Below, piece by piece: positions 17,869 to 27,083 of a stretch of DNA of 64,000 nucleotides (the stretch's first letter is position 1; each line of letters begins with the position of its first letter). The notes below the pieces were generated by a model that saw only the letters and a list, made by a program, of their open reading frames with translations, made no database searches and was not told the origin of the DNA. The stretch is taken from contig NZ_WQHX01000001.1 of assembly GCF_013035425.1 (NCBI RefSeq), positions 806,001 to 870,000 on the forward strand, given 5' to 3'. The translations under genes were made by a program, and so were the position numbers. Origin of the DNA: Ruegeria arenilitoris. Lineage in GTDB: Bacteria > Pseudomonadota > Alphaproteobacteria > Rhodobacterales > Rhodobacteraceae.

Positions 17869-18546
17869 TTAAAGGCTGTTGAGCCGATGTTTTTCCAATA
17901 TCTCGCAGAGCATCCTTTTAGCTTGCAAGCGGTGCTTACGATGGCGGTCCCGCGCCACTTCTGGCTGGCCTTCACATATGGCTTTAAATACGGCGCGATG
18001 ATCTTCATTAGATTGGACTGGCAAAGGTCGAATAAAAAGCGTCGTTGCGCGCGCACGTCGAACTTGATCACTCATCATTGCCACAATTGCTTCGATGCGT
18101 TTGTTGCCTCCTAAACGAACGAGTTCCTTGTGAAATAACTCGTCAGCTTCGGCCCATGCCTCAAGGTCTTCCGTTGCGATAGCCTGATCCATCTGAGTGA
18201 TTGATGTGGCTAGCAACGCAAGTTCTGCTTCAGAGTATCCAGCCTCTGCCGCGCGTTGCGCGGCAAGGCTTTCCAGTTCTGTAAGGATGTCGTAGATCTC
18301 GCGCATGTCTTCGGTGGAAACAGGAAGAATGCGCACACCTTTGCGAGGGCGCATTTCCAGCAAGCCCCTGCTTTCCAGCATTAAAGCAGCCTCGCGGATC
18401 GGGGTGCGGGACATGCCAAGGGTTTCCGCCAGCTCTGATTCCAGATGGTCAGTTCCGGCCGGTAGTTCACCAGACAAAATCATACGCCGCAAATCTCGGG
18501 CGGCTCGTTGCGTATTAGACAATGTTTTGCTGTCGTGATCCTTCAA
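17869..18546 (-). CDS. GntR-family transcriptional regulator with FCD domain
   Basis: 225 residues. The N-terminal winged helix (LRRMILSGELPAGTDHLESELAETLGMSRTPIREAALMLESRGLLEMRPRKGVRI) is followed by an all-helical FCD ligand domain with a likely metal site (D, H, H and H spread over DELFHKEL, EDHRAVF and RHRKH). The start overlaps the stop of the oxidoreductase gene by four bases. It is third in a leftward operon divergent from the TTT transporter operon and probably represses both until the substrate, likely a sugar acid, binds. Confidence 0.92.
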   Translation of the reverse strand: MKDHDSKTLSNTQRAARDLRRMILSGELPAGTDHLESELAETLGMSRTPIREAALMLESRGLLEMRPRKGVRILPVSTEDMREIYDILTELESLAAQRAAEAGYSEAELALLATSITQMDQAIATEDLEAWAEADELFHKELVRLGGNKRIEAIVAMMSDQVRRARATTLFIRPLPVQSNEDHRAVFKAICEGQPEVARDRHRKHRLQAKRMLCEILEKHRLNSL

Positions 18547-19574
18547 GGTGTCTCCAAGTTAATCTTTCGTTCCTCTGCAGCCGCGCGGTAAATTGCTTCT
18601 TCGATGCGGATTACGTCCAGATAATCTCTGGCTGTGTTCTCGAACGGCGTGCCTCTTAAAAGGCCTGAAATGACGTGACTTTGCAAGGCGTGGACGCAGT
18701 CGCCTCCAAAACCATCGTGATTGCTTGGGGGTAGAATCTGCTGCCGCTCTTGTTTTCCGAAACCACGGAGTTCCACTGAGCCGTCGCCACAAAGATCCAG
18801 GGATCCCTCGGTTCCTTCGATGAGAGCCTCACCCATGGTCTGACGCAGATTTTCTGCTTGGTGGTCAAGGCACCTGTTTCCATCGAACAAAGCTTTCAAA
18901 CCGTTTGGATGATCGAACAGGATATAGCCAGCATCTTCGCCGGCAATAACCGGATTTACCCTGCGCAGATCGGCATAAACAGCGCTGGGCATCCCAAATA
19001 GAAACCTAAAAGTGTCGATCCAATGAACTGCTGTTTCGTGTACCAGAAATCGTGGCATCTCCTGAAAATACGGCTGCCGATCCAGGTATGCTTTCGGTCC
19101 CTGTCCATCACCGGGCCTCAGCCGAAATGTAGCTTGCAAAGGTCTGCCGATAAGACCCTTGTCCATTGCTTTTTTGATGGCACGATACCAAGGCTGAAAT
19201 CGAAAGTTTTCGTGAACGATAATAGTTGCACCCGCTGCCTCTGCTTCAGAGGTGACCGCCTTCGCCTCGGCCAAAGACAGACAAAACGGCTTTTGGCAGA
19301 TCATCCATTTGATACCGAAATCCAGAGCTGTTCGAATTGCTTTTGCCTGAGCCACCGGCGGCAAAATAATGTCTACCAAATCAGGTTCTTCTGTCTCCAG
19401 CATTTGCAAGATGTCCTGATACGCAGGAAGTCCGGTGGCCCGCGCTTTTTCAAGATCACGGTTGCACGAGCCCACTGGAATGGCGCCCGGCATTCGGACC
19501 CAACTCTCATAATGGAAACGACTGAAGTAACCGGCTCCGACACATGCGACTCTTATGTCTTGATTAGTGTTCAT
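18543..19574 (-). CDS. Gfo/Idh/MocA-family oxidoreductase
   Basis: 343 residues. A Rossmann domain with VACVGAGYFSRFHYESW at the N terminus, the conserved EKP-type motif as CQKPFCL (about residues 93-99; Lys is the catalytic residue) and a C-terminal alpha/beta domain with HETAVHWIDTFRFLFG. These NAD(P)-dependent enzymes oxidise hydroxyls of sugars, inositols and sugar acids. It overlaps its neighbours on both sides by four bases, so it belongs with the IMDH-family and GntR genes. Here it probably oxidises the imported polyol acid or a derivative. Confidence 0.9.
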   Translation of the reverse strand: MNTNQDIRVACVGAGYFSRFHYESWVRMPGAIPVGSCNRDLEKARATGLPAYQDILQMLETEEPDLVDIILPPVAQAKAIRTALDFGIKWMICQKPFCLSLAEAKAVTSEAEAAGATIIVHENFRFQPWYRAIKKAMDKGLIGRPLQATFRLRPGDGQGPKAYLDRQPYFQEMPRFLVHETAVHWIDTFRFLFGMPSAVYADLRRVNPVIAGEDAGYILFDHPNGLKALFDGNRCLDHQAENLRQTMGEALIEGTEGSLDLCGDGSVELRGFGKQERQQILPPSNHDGFGGDCVHALQSHVISGLLRGTPFENTARDYLDVIRIEEAIYRAAAEERKINLETP

Positions 19575-20659
19575 ACCTTCAACAGTTCCAATACAGATGA
19601 AGCTGCGTCTTTTGTTCCTGCGGTGCCGCCAAGATCACGGGTCAAGTTTGTGCCATCTGCTAAGACTTGCTCAACCGCTGCCCTCAGGCGTGTCCCGTCC
19701 TGAGACAAAGCTGGGTTTTTGTGGGTTAAACCCAGCCATTCCAACATCATCGCAGCCGACAAAATCATCGCGAACGGGTTGGCGATACCTTGTCCGGCGA
19801 TGTCCGGTGCTGAGCCGTGACAAGGTTGAAAAACGGCGTGATCCAGACCGATATCTGCTGATGGCGCTAATCCGAGGCCACCCATAAGGCCGGCTCCAAG
19901 GTCAGAAAGAATGTCGCCAAACATATTTTCGGTCACAAGGACGTCAAATTCCCATGGTTTTTGAACCATCCAAAGCGCGGTAGCATCCACATAAGCGTGA
20001 TCCGCCTGAAGATCAGGATGACGAGCAGCCTCGGCATCGAAAATCGAACGAAAGAAAGCAAACGCGCGGAAAACATTGGCCTTGTCGACACAAGTGACCC
20101 GACCTTGGCCGCGGCCTGATTGTTTGCGGGTCTGTGCGAGTTGAAACGCAAAGCGGAACAGTTTTTCGGAAACGTTACGGGTGATAAGCAATGTTTCGCG
20201 GGCCTCATCTTCGCTTACATCGCCTGCGCCTTGCGTAAAGAACAATCCTTCTGTGCTTTCCCGAATCAAAACAAAGTCGATTTCTTTTCCTTCGGGCAAT
20301 GCCAATGGTGTGATTTGTCCAGAGCTCACCTTCACCGGGCGAACACCGGCAAACAGCCCCAGTTTTTTTCTTAGGTCAATCTGCGGAGAAATCTCGGTGC
20401 CATCTGGGTAGCGCACGTCCGGCAAACCCATTGCCGAGAGAAGAATCGCGTCGGCGTCCCGGGCCGTTTCCAAAGACTTTGCGGGAAATGCTTCACCCGT
20501 GGCCGCGTAATGCGACGCACCCGCCGGGGCATCTGTGAATGCCAGGTCATAGTCGGGATTGCATGCTGAAAGCAGCTGTAAAATTTCTAACGCGGGCACC
20601 ATGATTTCTGGGCCAATTCCATCTCCATGGAAAACTGCAACTTGGTAACTTTTGTCCAT
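19571..20659 (-). CDS. Isocitrate/isopropylmalate dehydrogenase-family protein (tartrate/malate dehydrogenase-like)
   Basis: 362 residues from ATG 20659, which has GGAAGTGG just upstream; the frame stays open further up but without support. [13 protein letters not shown] opens the chain; the substrate loop RESTEGLFF, the Lys in VDKANVFR, the metal Asp in [16 protein letters not shown] and the NAD-binding [15 protein letters not shown] are in the usual order. The family oxidatively decarboxylates 2-hydroxy acids with a C3 substituent (3-isopropylmalate, isocitrate, tartrate, D-malate). With no leucine genes nearby and a sugar-acid locus around it, a tartrate- or tetronate-type substrate is favoured by context. 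Confidence 0.9.
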   Translation of the reverse strand: MDKSYQVAVFHGDGIGPEIMVPALEILQLLSACNPDYDLAFTDAPAGASHYAATGEAFPAKSLETARDADAILLSAMGLPDVRYPDGTEISPQIDLRKKLGLFAGVRPVKVSSGQITPLALPEGKEIDFVLIRESTEGLFFTQGAGDVSEDEARETLLITRNVSEKLFRFAFQLAQTRKQSGRGQGRVTCVDKANVFRAFAFFRSIFDAEAARHPDLQADHAYVDATALWMVQKPWEFDVLVTENMFGDILSDLGAGLMGGLGLAPSADIGLDHAVFQPCHGSAPDIAGQGIANPFAMILSAAMMLEWLGLTHKNPALSQDGTRLRAAVEQVLADGTNLTRDLGGTAGTKDAASSVLELLKV

Positions 20660-20721
20660 TTTGACCCCACTTCCTTCCCGTTTCGCATTCATAGCGCGAT
20701 AGCGGCCTTCACTACAGCCCG

Positions 20722-20750
20722 TTGACAGTGCATTCTGTAACGTATACATA
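20722..20750 (+). promoter_or_regulatory. Promoter and candidate GntR operator for the TTT transporter operon
   Basis: TTGACA (20722-20727) is a perfect -35. The -10 region TATACA (20743-20748, 15-base spacer) lies within TGTAACGTATACA (20736-20748), an interrupted palindrome of the TGTA...TACA type often bound by FCD-GntR proteins. It is in the gap between the two divergent operons, so one site could control both. Confidence 0.5.
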
Positions 20751-20796
20751 AAAAAATGCAATAATAAACGCATTGATGACTCGAGAGGAATTAGAA

Positions 20797-21804
20797 ATGA
20801 AGTATAGACTGAGACCGTTTGCTTTCGCTGCTTTGATGGCAACCGGGTTTGCAACGGGCGCTACCGCGCAGGACTATCCCTATCGCGACATCACAACGGC
20901 AGTAGTTTGGGGCGCCGGGGGCGGCACCGATACGATCAACCGCATGATTATGGCTGAGATGGAAAAGCACCTGCCTGTTTCGATCAACGTGATCAATCAA
21001 ACCGGGGGTGTCGCGGGCTCGAACGGGATGGTTTATGTAATGAACCAACCTGACGATGGTTACACCTTGGTTGGATTGTCCGAGTCAAATGTTACGGCAG
21101 CCGTGCAAGGCGGGTGGGATCAAAAGTTCGATTTCTGGTACCCTTTCATCGTAGGCGGATCGCCAGATCTGATTTCTGTTCCGGCAGGAAGCCCATACAA
21201 TTCATTAGAAGAATTGGTTGATGCCGCCAAAGCCGCGCCGGGTAGTATCCCCGCTGCTGCGTCCGGCGCGGGGTCTATTCACCACCTGAATCTACTGGCC
21301 ATTGAAAAAGGGTCAGGTGCGGAGTTCAAGTTTGTACCCTACAAAGGTTCTGCGCCTGGGCAGGAGGCCGCCATCGCGGGCGAAGTAGCTTTGGTCGTTA
21401 CATCCTTGGCCGAGCAGGCACCATTGATCGAAGGTGGGCAGTTGAAGCCTCTTGCGATGTTAACACCGGAAGACGCGCAAATTGCCGGAACAACGGTACC
21501 GTCCGCATTTGGAATTTATGACGGCCTTGACCAATACCTACCCCTGAAACAAGCAATCGGTTTTGCCGTGCACAACTCTGCCGGAGACGAGGTAAAAGCC
21601 GCGCTTGGCGAAGCATTCGAGCAGGCGATCGCCTCTGATGCAGTCGCCTCGTGGGCCGCCGCAAATAACTACGATGTAGGTGGACAGCATGGGGCAGAAG
21701 CTCAGGAACTGTTCGCTAATCTTGAAGCTACGTTTGCCTACACACTTCAGGATTTGGGCGCTGCAACTGTGGACCCAGCCTCACTGGGTATCCAGAAACC
21801 ATAA
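20797..21804 (+). CDS. TTT-type tripartite tricarboxylate transporter, substrate-binding protein (TctC family)
   Basis: About 335 residues from ATG 20797 (GAGAGGAA upstream). A signal peptide of about 25 residues ends in ATAQ. The mature protein is a Bug/TctC-type receptor: YPYRDITTAVVWGAGGGTD at the start of lobe 1 and VPYKGSAPGQEAAIAGEV in the family-typical position. It captures a carboxylated solute in the periplasm and delivers it to the TctAB membrane pair downstream. The first gene of a seven-gene rightward operon. Substrate probably a C4 sugar acid, judged from otnK and otnC. Confidence 0.92.
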   Translation: MKYRLRPFAFAALMATGFATGATAQDYPYRDITTAVVWGAGGGTDTINRMIMAEMEKHLPVSINVINQTGGVAGSNGMVYVMNQPDDGYTLVGLSESNVTAAVQGGWDQKFDFWYPFIVGGSPDLISVPAGSPYNSLEELVDAAKAAPGSIPAAASGAGSIHHLNLLAIEKGSGAEFKFVPYKGSAPGQEAAIAGEVALVVTSLAEQAPLIEGGQLKPLAMLTPEDAQIAGTTVPSAFGIYDGLDQYLPLKQAIGFAVHNSAGDEVKAALGEAFEQAIASDAVASWAAANNYDVGGQHGAEAQELFANLEATFAYTLQDLGAATVDPASLGIQKP

Positions 21805-21863
21805 AGCAGATCGATCGAAGGGGGCGCATTTTGCCTGCGTCCCTTTTCTTCCGGAGGCAGGAA

Positions 21864-22613
21864 ATGGAAAAGATCGACGAAACACTGGTCTTGCGCGCGC
21901 GGGACTTTTGGGCGTCAGTGGTCCTGATCGCCGCGTCTTTGTTCTTTTTGTGGAAGACCTTGGATATTCCACTATGGGGTGAAAACCGCGCAGGAGTCAG
22001 CGGCTCAGATTGGTACAACTCGGCGGCAATAGTGCCGTTATTTATCTTTGGTGGGTTGCTTGTATTGTCCGTTGTTCTGCTCGTTACTTCAATTGGATCG
22101 GGTGGTGCTCGACAAGCGCTGAACGCGGCAGGGATCGGTTGGGACAAAGCGGAAGCGTTTCGTAGCTTAACCATCGGATTGATAATATTTGCATACGTGG
22201 TCGGTTTGGTCCCCAGAGTTGACTTTATCCTGTGTTCAGGTCTGCTAATTACAGCTTTGATCTTTGGTTTCTACGGCGGTCACTCCCAACGCGCCCTTGT
22301 GGCCTGCATTGCAGTTGTCGCCGCCGGATTTTTCGCATTTGCAACAAATCCGGCCCAGCCGGATTGGAACGCACACGGTGATGATTGGGTCACTTTGGCG
22401 CTGTGGACAGGCTTGACGGTCTTAGTGGCAATCAAAGCCCGATCCGAAAGCGTTTTGCGGGTTGTGCCAATCGTGGCGATATTGGCTCCTCTTATCCTCG
22501 TTTGCATGATGGCATTTGTCTTTCGTCAGAACGTTCCCGCGCGCGGTGGACTGATATTCAAACAGATCGAATACCACTACTACGTATCGCTTCGTCCATT
22601 GTGGAAAGACTAG
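21864..22613 (+). CDS. TTT transporter small membrane subunit (TctB family)
   Basis: About 249 residues from ATG 21864, preceded by GGAGGCAGG. There are five to six hydrophobic segments instead of the usual four in TctB; family features are the N-terminal LRARDFWASVVLIAASLFFLW type helix and a long first periplasmic loop. It sits between the receptor and the large TctA subunit, four bases before the latter. The extra C-terminal segments make it somewhat longer than the typical 150-180-residue TctB. Confidence 0.85.
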   Translation: MEKIDETLVLRARDFWASVVLIAASLFFLWKTLDIPLWGENRAGVSGSDWYNSAAIVPLFIFGGLLVLSVVLLVTSIGSGGARQALNAAGIGWDKAEAFRSLTIGLIIFAYVVGLVPRVDFILCSGLLITALIFGFYGGHSQRALVACIAVVAAGFFAFATNPAQPDWNAHGDDWVTLALWTGLTVLVAIKARSESVLRVVPIVAILAPLILVCMMAFVFRQNVPARGGLIFKQIEYHYYVSLRPLWKD

Positions 22614-22617
22614 CGTA

Positions 22618-24129
22618 ATGGAGTTCATCGTTTCGCAACTTTCTGGATTTGGCGCGGCTCTCGTGAATTTGGTCGTGGATCCGCTTTCCTATGTATATTT
22701 GATAACATCGGTTTTCCTAGGTATCTCATTCGGTGCTCTGCCGGGACTTACGGCGACGCTCGCGGTAACGATACTCACCGGCTTCTTCAGCAACAAAATA
22801 CCGCTCGATTACTCTCTGATCGCTTTGCTCGGAGCTTATGTTGGTGCGATTTATGGTGGGTCGTATCCATCAATTCTGTTGAACATTCCCGGCACGGCGG
22901 CCAGTGCAGCAACGGCAATGGACGGCTATCCCCTGGCGAAAGCAGGCCGCGGTGGAGAAGCGTTGGGGCTTACGACAACAGCTAGTTTCATCGGTACGGT
23001 GATCGGCACCTTGACGCTTTTGGTTTTTGTCTGGGCGCTTCTAATGGTGTCAAAGAACATCGCCAGCCCGGAAAAAGCTTTGCTTGCTCTGTTTGGTATT
23101 CTGCTTTCGGGCACGCTGATGAGCGAAGACCTGGTGATTAAAGGCTGGATTGCAGGATTGGTCGGGCTTGCGATGTCAATGGTTGGGCTTGACCCTCTTT
23201 TGTCTGAACCCCGATACACCTTTGGCTGGTCATACTTGTTGAGTGGGTTTCAGGTTGTCCCGGTTCTGATGGGTGCCTTTGCTGTTCCTCAAATCATAGA
23301 TGGTTTGCGTCATGTGGAAGCAGGTAAAGTCCTGGCCCTTAAGGGACGAATATTGCCTAATCTAAAATCTGTAAGGCGACATCTGCCGACGATAGGCCGA
23401 TCAGGGGTGATTGGAACGGGTGTCGGTGCGCTACCGGGTGTCGGTGAGGATGTCGCTGGTTGGGTCAGCTACGGTGTTGGAAAGACCGTTTCGTCCGAAG
23501 GTGAAAAATTCGGTCGTGGTTCCCTGGACGGTCTGTTGTGTTCTGAAACGGCCAACAACGCATGCATAGGCGGAGCGCTAATTCCCTTGCTGGTGCTGGG
23601 CATACCAGGTTCTCCCCCTGCAGCGGCTCTGATGGGCGCTTTCAAGATTAACAATGTGATCCCTGGACCGACTATAGACCCCGAGATCATCCTGCGTGTT
23701 GTGGCGATATTGGTGATAGCGTCTCTTACAATGTTTCTAATGGGGCTATTTACGGCGCGAGTCTTTATTAAGATACTTGCAATACCTCAGACTGTCTTTT
23801 TACCGGTCGTAATGGTGCTGACTACTATCGGTTCGTTCAGTGTTGGGGGCGGGATTAACGATCTTTACCTGATGCTTGCCGTCGGTGCGGTGGCATATTT
23901 CATGAACCTGATGAAATACCCGATTGCGCCGCTAGTGATCGGCGTCATTTTGGGTGGGTTGTTTGACGAGACCTTCCGCCGTTCTCTGTTTCTGTCGGAC
24001 GGGGATTTGTCCGTCTTTTTTTCGCGCCCGGGTGCTGCCATTCTACTGGTGTTGAATATTGGCTTGATCGTAAGTCAATTTCCTGCAGCCAAACGGGTCT
24101 TCTCACGCCTGAAAGGATTGTCTGTCTGA
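22618..24129 (+). CDS. TTT transporter large membrane subunit (TctA family)
   Basis: 503 residues with about twelve membrane segments, the usual size. The family signatures are present: FGALPGLTATLAV near residue 40, GAIYGGSYPSILLNIPGTAASAATAMDGYP around 77-107 and the second-half copy GIPGSPPAAALMGAF near 335. It forms the ion-driven pore of the uptake system. Its TGA overlaps the ATG of the next gene by one base, showing that transport and catabolic genes are coupled. Confidence 0.94.
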   Translation: MEFIVSQLSGFGAALVNLVVDPLSYVYLITSVFLGISFGALPGLTATLAVTILTGFFSNKIPLDYSLIALLGAYVGAIYGGSYPSILLNIPGTAASAATAMDGYPLAKAGRGGEALGLTTTASFIGTVIGTLTLLVFVWALLMVSKNIASPEKALLALFGILLSGTLMSEDLVIKGWIAGLVGLAMSMVGLDPLLSEPRYTFGWSYLLSGFQVVPVLMGAFAVPQIIDGLRHVEAGKVLALKGRILPNLKSVRRHLPTIGRSGVIGTGVGALPGVGEDVAGWVSYGVGKTVSSEGEKFGRGSLDGLLCSETANNACIGGALIPLLVLGIPGSPPAAALMGAFKINNVIPGPTIDPEIILRVVAILVIASLTMFLMGLFTARVFIKILAIPQTVFLPVVMVLTTIGSFSVGGGINDLYLMLAVGAVAYFMNLMKYPIAPLVIGVILGGLFDETFRRSLFLSDGDLSVFFSRPGAAILLVLNIGLIVSQFPAAKRVFSRLKGLSV

Positions 24130-24416
24130 TGTTCGCGGTTACTGTGACCTTTACTCTCAAACCCGGAGTGCGAGAGGTTTTCTTACCGTTGATGATTGAA
24201 AATGCCGCGTCTTCGTTGCGCAACGAGCCGGGGTGTCGTCAATTCGACGTTTGTGTTGGCGACGAATCCCAGACGGTGTTTCTCTATGAAGTTTATGATG
24301 ACGCGGCTTCTTTCGAAGCTCACCTAGAAAGCGCCCATTTTAAATCCTTCGATACCGCTGTGGCGAATATGATTGCCAACAAAACTGTTGTCCTTTTTTC
24401 CGAGGTTATCCGATGA
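24129..24416 (+). CDS. Antibiotic biosynthesis monooxygenase (ABM) domain protein
   Basis: 95 residues, one ABM/dimeric barrel domain: VTVTFTLKPGVREVF, GCRQFDVCVG and VFLYEVYDDAASFEAHLES. Its start overlaps the tctA stop by one base and its stop overlaps the next start by four bases. In sugar-acid loci such small domains (compare LsrG or mutarotase-like members) may act as isomerases and not monooxygenases. This is a candidate for the isomerase step that is otherwise missing between the substrate and OtnC. Confidence 0.85.
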   Translation: MFAVTVTFTLKPGVREVFLPLMIENAASSLRNEPGCRQFDVCVGDESQTVFLYEVYDDAASFEAHLESAHFKSFDTAVANMIANKTVVLFSEVIR

Positions 24417-25210
24417 GTGATTGGGAAATCCATGCTGTTAAGTATGCTGATCGTAATGCCAGAACCCGGGCAGATAGCTTTGTTTTTGACGACAATCATG
24501 ACGCGCCTCACGCAATGGATTATTTCGTTTGGGTTTTGAAGCGCGGCGACGAAGTGATTCTTGTTGACACCGGCTATGACGCGGACGAAGGCGCCGCCCG
24601 TGGGCGCCCCATTGCAGTGGACCCGCGCGAGGCGTTGAAGCCGCTGGAAATTTTGCCCGAAAGCGTTAGCCAGGTCATCGTAACTCATCTTCACTATGAT
24701 CATGCTGGTGGATTGCATCTGTTCCCAAATGCCAAGTTGCATATGCAATCAGCTGAAATGAATTTCGCCACTGGCCCTTGCATGTGCGAAGACCATTTAC
24801 GGGCACCGTTTTCCGCCGATCATGTATGTGAAGCGATAAGGCGTTTGTACTCTGGCAAAGTTGTTTTCCATGACGGTGATGCCGAGATTGCGGAAGGAGT
24901 GACAGTGCATTGCATAGGCGGCCACTCGCGCGGGTTGCAGTGTGTTCGTGTGCGAACTGGCGCCGGGTGGATGGTACTGGCCTCGGACGCCTCACACTAC
25001 TACGAGAACTTTATGGCGCGGAAAGCCTTCCCGATTGTGGTCGATTTGCAGGACATGCTGGACGGCTTTGCAACTTTGGAAAGACTGGCGTCGCACCCCA
25101 AGCTTATCATACCCGGTCATGATCCGCTTGTCCGAGAGGTTTTCCCCGTAGGGATTGCACCACACATTCACCGGCTGGACTCGGGTCCTGTTAAAGAGAT
25201 CAAGTTATGA
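24413..25210 (+). CDS. Metallo-beta-lactamase-fold hydrolase, AttM/BlcC lactonase-like
   Basis: 265 residues. The dinuclear zinc motif THLHYDHAGG (about residues 87-96), a later His in GGHSRG, Asp in LASDASHYYEN and the closing PGHDP match N-acyl-homoserine/gamma-butyrolactone lactonases. Overlaps both neighbours by four bases. In this operon ring opening of a sugar-acid lactone is more likely than quorum quenching; that is inference from the neighbours. Confidence 0.88.
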   Translation: MSDWEIHAVKYADRNARTRADSFVFDDNHDAPHAMDYFVWVLKRGDEVILVDTGYDADEGAARGRPIAVDPREALKPLEILPESVSQVIVTHLHYDHAGGLHLFPNAKLHMQSAEMNFATGPCMCEDHLRAPFSADHVCEAIRRLYSGKVVFHDGDAEIAEGVTVHCIGGHSRGLQCVRVRTGAGWMVLASDASHYYENFMARKAFPIVVDLQDMLDGFATLERLASHPKLIIPGHDPLVREVFPVGIAPHIHRLDSGPVKEIKL

Positions 25211-26436
25211 AAATAGGCGTGATAGCCGATGACTTCACAGGAGCCTCAGACATCGCGCTTACGTTGGCTGAGGGAGGTTTGCGAGTGTGCCAATTCATCG
25301 GAACTCCGGATTTCCCAGCGGCTAATGATCTCGACGCAGGAGTCGTCGCCCTAAAATCCCGGACGTCACCTTTAAACGAAGCAATTGAGGACAGTCTTGC
25401 CGCGTGTGATTGGTTATTGGCTCAAGGAGCAGAACAGATCGTTTTCAAGATCTGTTCGACTTTTGACAGCACGGCAGACGGCAACATTGGTCCGGTTTTG
25501 GATGCTTTGTCCGATCGATTGAATGCCGATGGCGTCATAGTATGTCCGGCATTTCCCGAAAATGGGCGCAGTATTTATCAAGGGCATTTGTTTGTTCAGG
25601 ATAAGTTGTTGAATGAAAGCGGTATGCAGGATCACCCACTTACCCCAATGCGCGACTCAGATTTGAGGCGGGTATTAGCACAACAAACGCCAAAGCAGAT
25701 CCATCATGTCAGCGCTCTTACAGTGATGCGGGGTGCTACTGAAATTCGCGCTGAGTTGTCGGCAACAGGTTATGCCATTGTGGACGCAATCCGTGATGTG
25801 GATATGATCGAGATTGGCAAGGCGGCAAAAGGCACCCCTTTGCTTTGCGGGGGTTCAGGTATTGCTTTGGGCCTGCCAGAAAATTTCCATTTTACCCAGG
25901 CGAAACCATCGTGGACCGCGGTTCAGGGCTCCGGGGTTGTACTTTCCGGTTCGTGCAGCAGAGCCACCCGAGGTCAAGTCGAAAATTATAAGCGTACGTT
26001 CCCCCATCGCGAAATCCGCGCGTCAGATGCTATCACAGGAGCGGTTGATACACAGGAATTGGCGGATTGGGTAATAGCACAGGAAACGCCACCCCTTATT
26101 TACTCATCTGCAGATCCCGCCTTAGTTAGAAAAGCGCAAACAGAATTTGGAACGGATCGAGCAGCGACCGCGGTCGAAGCTTTCTTTTCGGATTTGTCCG
26201 CGCAGTTGCTCGGCAGAGGGGTAACTCGATTTGTTGTAGCCGGAGGTGAGACATCCGGAGCGGTTGTAAAAGGGCTAGGTGCTCAGGTGCTTGAAGTCGG
26301 TCCACGCCTAGCGGCCGGAGTTCCTTTGCTTCGTTTTCATGGTTCACACCCAGTTGCATTGGCACTGAAGTCCGGAAATTTCGGAGGCGAAAACTTCTTC
26401 GCCGAAGCATTGGCAAAGATGGAGAAATCATCATGA
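25207..26436 (+). CDS. otnK: 3-oxo-tetronate kinase OtnK (four-carbon acid sugar kinase, former DUF1537)
   Basis: 409 residues, in the range of the family. The N-terminal substrate domain begins IGVIADDFTGASDIALTLA, a signature of the family, with KICSTFDST further on. The C-terminal nucleotide-binding domain has GSCSRATRGQV and VVAGGETSGAV (Gly-rich ATP loop). OtnK phosphorylates 3-oxo-tetronate at O4, giving the substrate of OtnC, which is the next gene. The pair strongly supports an acid-sugar pathway feeding dihydroxyacetone phosphate. DtnK/LtnK-type specificity (D-threonate) is the alternative, but that normally pairs with PdxA2. Confidence 0.88.
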   Translation: MKIGVIADDFTGASDIALTLAEGGLRVCQFIGTPDFPAANDLDAGVVALKSRTSPLNEAIEDSLAACDWLLAQGAEQIVFKICSTFDSTADGNIGPVLDALSDRLNADGVIVCPAFPENGRSIYQGHLFVQDKLLNESGMQDHPLTPMRDSDLRRVLAQQTPKQIHHVSALTVMRGATEIRAELSATGYAIVDAIRDVDMIEIGKAAKGTPLLCGGSGIALGLPENFHFTQAKPSWTAVQGSGVVLSGSCSRATRGQVENYKRTFPHREIRASDAITGAVDTQELADWVIAQETPPLIYSSADPALVRKAQTEFGTDRAATAVEAFFSDLSAQLLGRGVTRFVVAGGETSGAVVKGLGAQVLEVGPRLAAGVPLLRFHGSHPVALALKSGNFGGENFFAEALAKMEKSS

Positions 26437-27071
26437 GCGAAGAAGCCAAGCTGCGTGAAGATATCTGCAATTTGGCGAAGTCAATGTTTGACCGAGGGCT
26501 TACCTGCGGCGCTTCGGGGAATATTTCTGCGCGATTGTCTGATGGTACATTTCTGATTACGCCGACTGGCAGTTCTTTAGGCTTTCTGGAACCCATCCGT
26601 ATCAGCCATCTGGACTCAAATTTTCGCCTACTCAGTGGGGATCGCCCGACTAAAGAAATTCCGTTACACGTGGCGTTTTATGAAACACGAAACCGCACTG
26701 GAGCAGTGGTTCATCTGCACTCAACATATTCGGTCGCCTTGTCGATGCTGCCTGACATTGATCCGGACGACGTTTTGCCGCCTCTGACACCGTATTCGAT
26801 AATGAGATTGGGCAAGGTAAAACTGCTTCCATTCTATTTGCCAGGAGACGAAGCGATGGGCTACGCAGTCAGAAGCTTGGCTGGCGAACGCAGCGCGGTA
26901 TTGCTGGCAAATCATGGCCCAGTAGTTGCGGCCAGGAACATTTGGGCCGCGGTCTTCGCAATGGAAGAATTGGAAGAGACGGCAAAATTGGCGATGCTCA
27001 CACGTGGTTTGCAACCACGCTGCTTGACGACCGACGAAGTGAAGTTCGTTCAAAACCGAGGCAGACCTTAG
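26433..27071 (+). CDS. otnC: 3-oxo-tetronate 4-phosphate decarboxylase OtnC (class II aldolase/adducin family)
   Basis: 212 residues, typical length. SGNISARL near residue 29 and TPTGSSLG bind the phosphate; metal His pair in HLHST (about residues 92-96, with Glu in TKEIPLH before it) and LANHGP near 150 complete the class II aldolase site. OtnC decarboxylates 3-oxo-tetronate 4-phosphate to dihydroxyacetone phosphate. It overlaps otnK by four bases and ends the operon, 12 bases before the convergent soxT. Confidence 0.9.
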   Translation: MSEEAKLREDICNLAKSMFDRGLTCGASGNISARLSDGTFLITPTGSSLGFLEPIRISHLDSNFRLLSGDRPTKEIPLHVAFYETRNRTGAVVHLHSTYSVALSMLPDIDPDDVLPPLTPYSIMRLGKVKLLPFYLPGDEAMGYAVRSLAGERSAVLLANHGPVVAARNIWAAVFAMEELEETAKLAMLTRGLQPRCLTTDEVKFVQNRGRP

Positions 27072-27083
27072 CCTTGGGGAAGC

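Noticed and set aside
19023-19703. 226-codon plus-strand frame opposite the oxidoreductase genes
   Set aside because: Shadow of two well-identified minus-strand genes; its composition is Cys/Arg/Ser-rich and matches no family.
24413-25210. Quorum-quenching role for the AttM-like lactonase
   Set aside because: It is translationally coupled to otnK and otnC and no AHL synthase or LuxR gene is near; a metabolic lactone is more likely.
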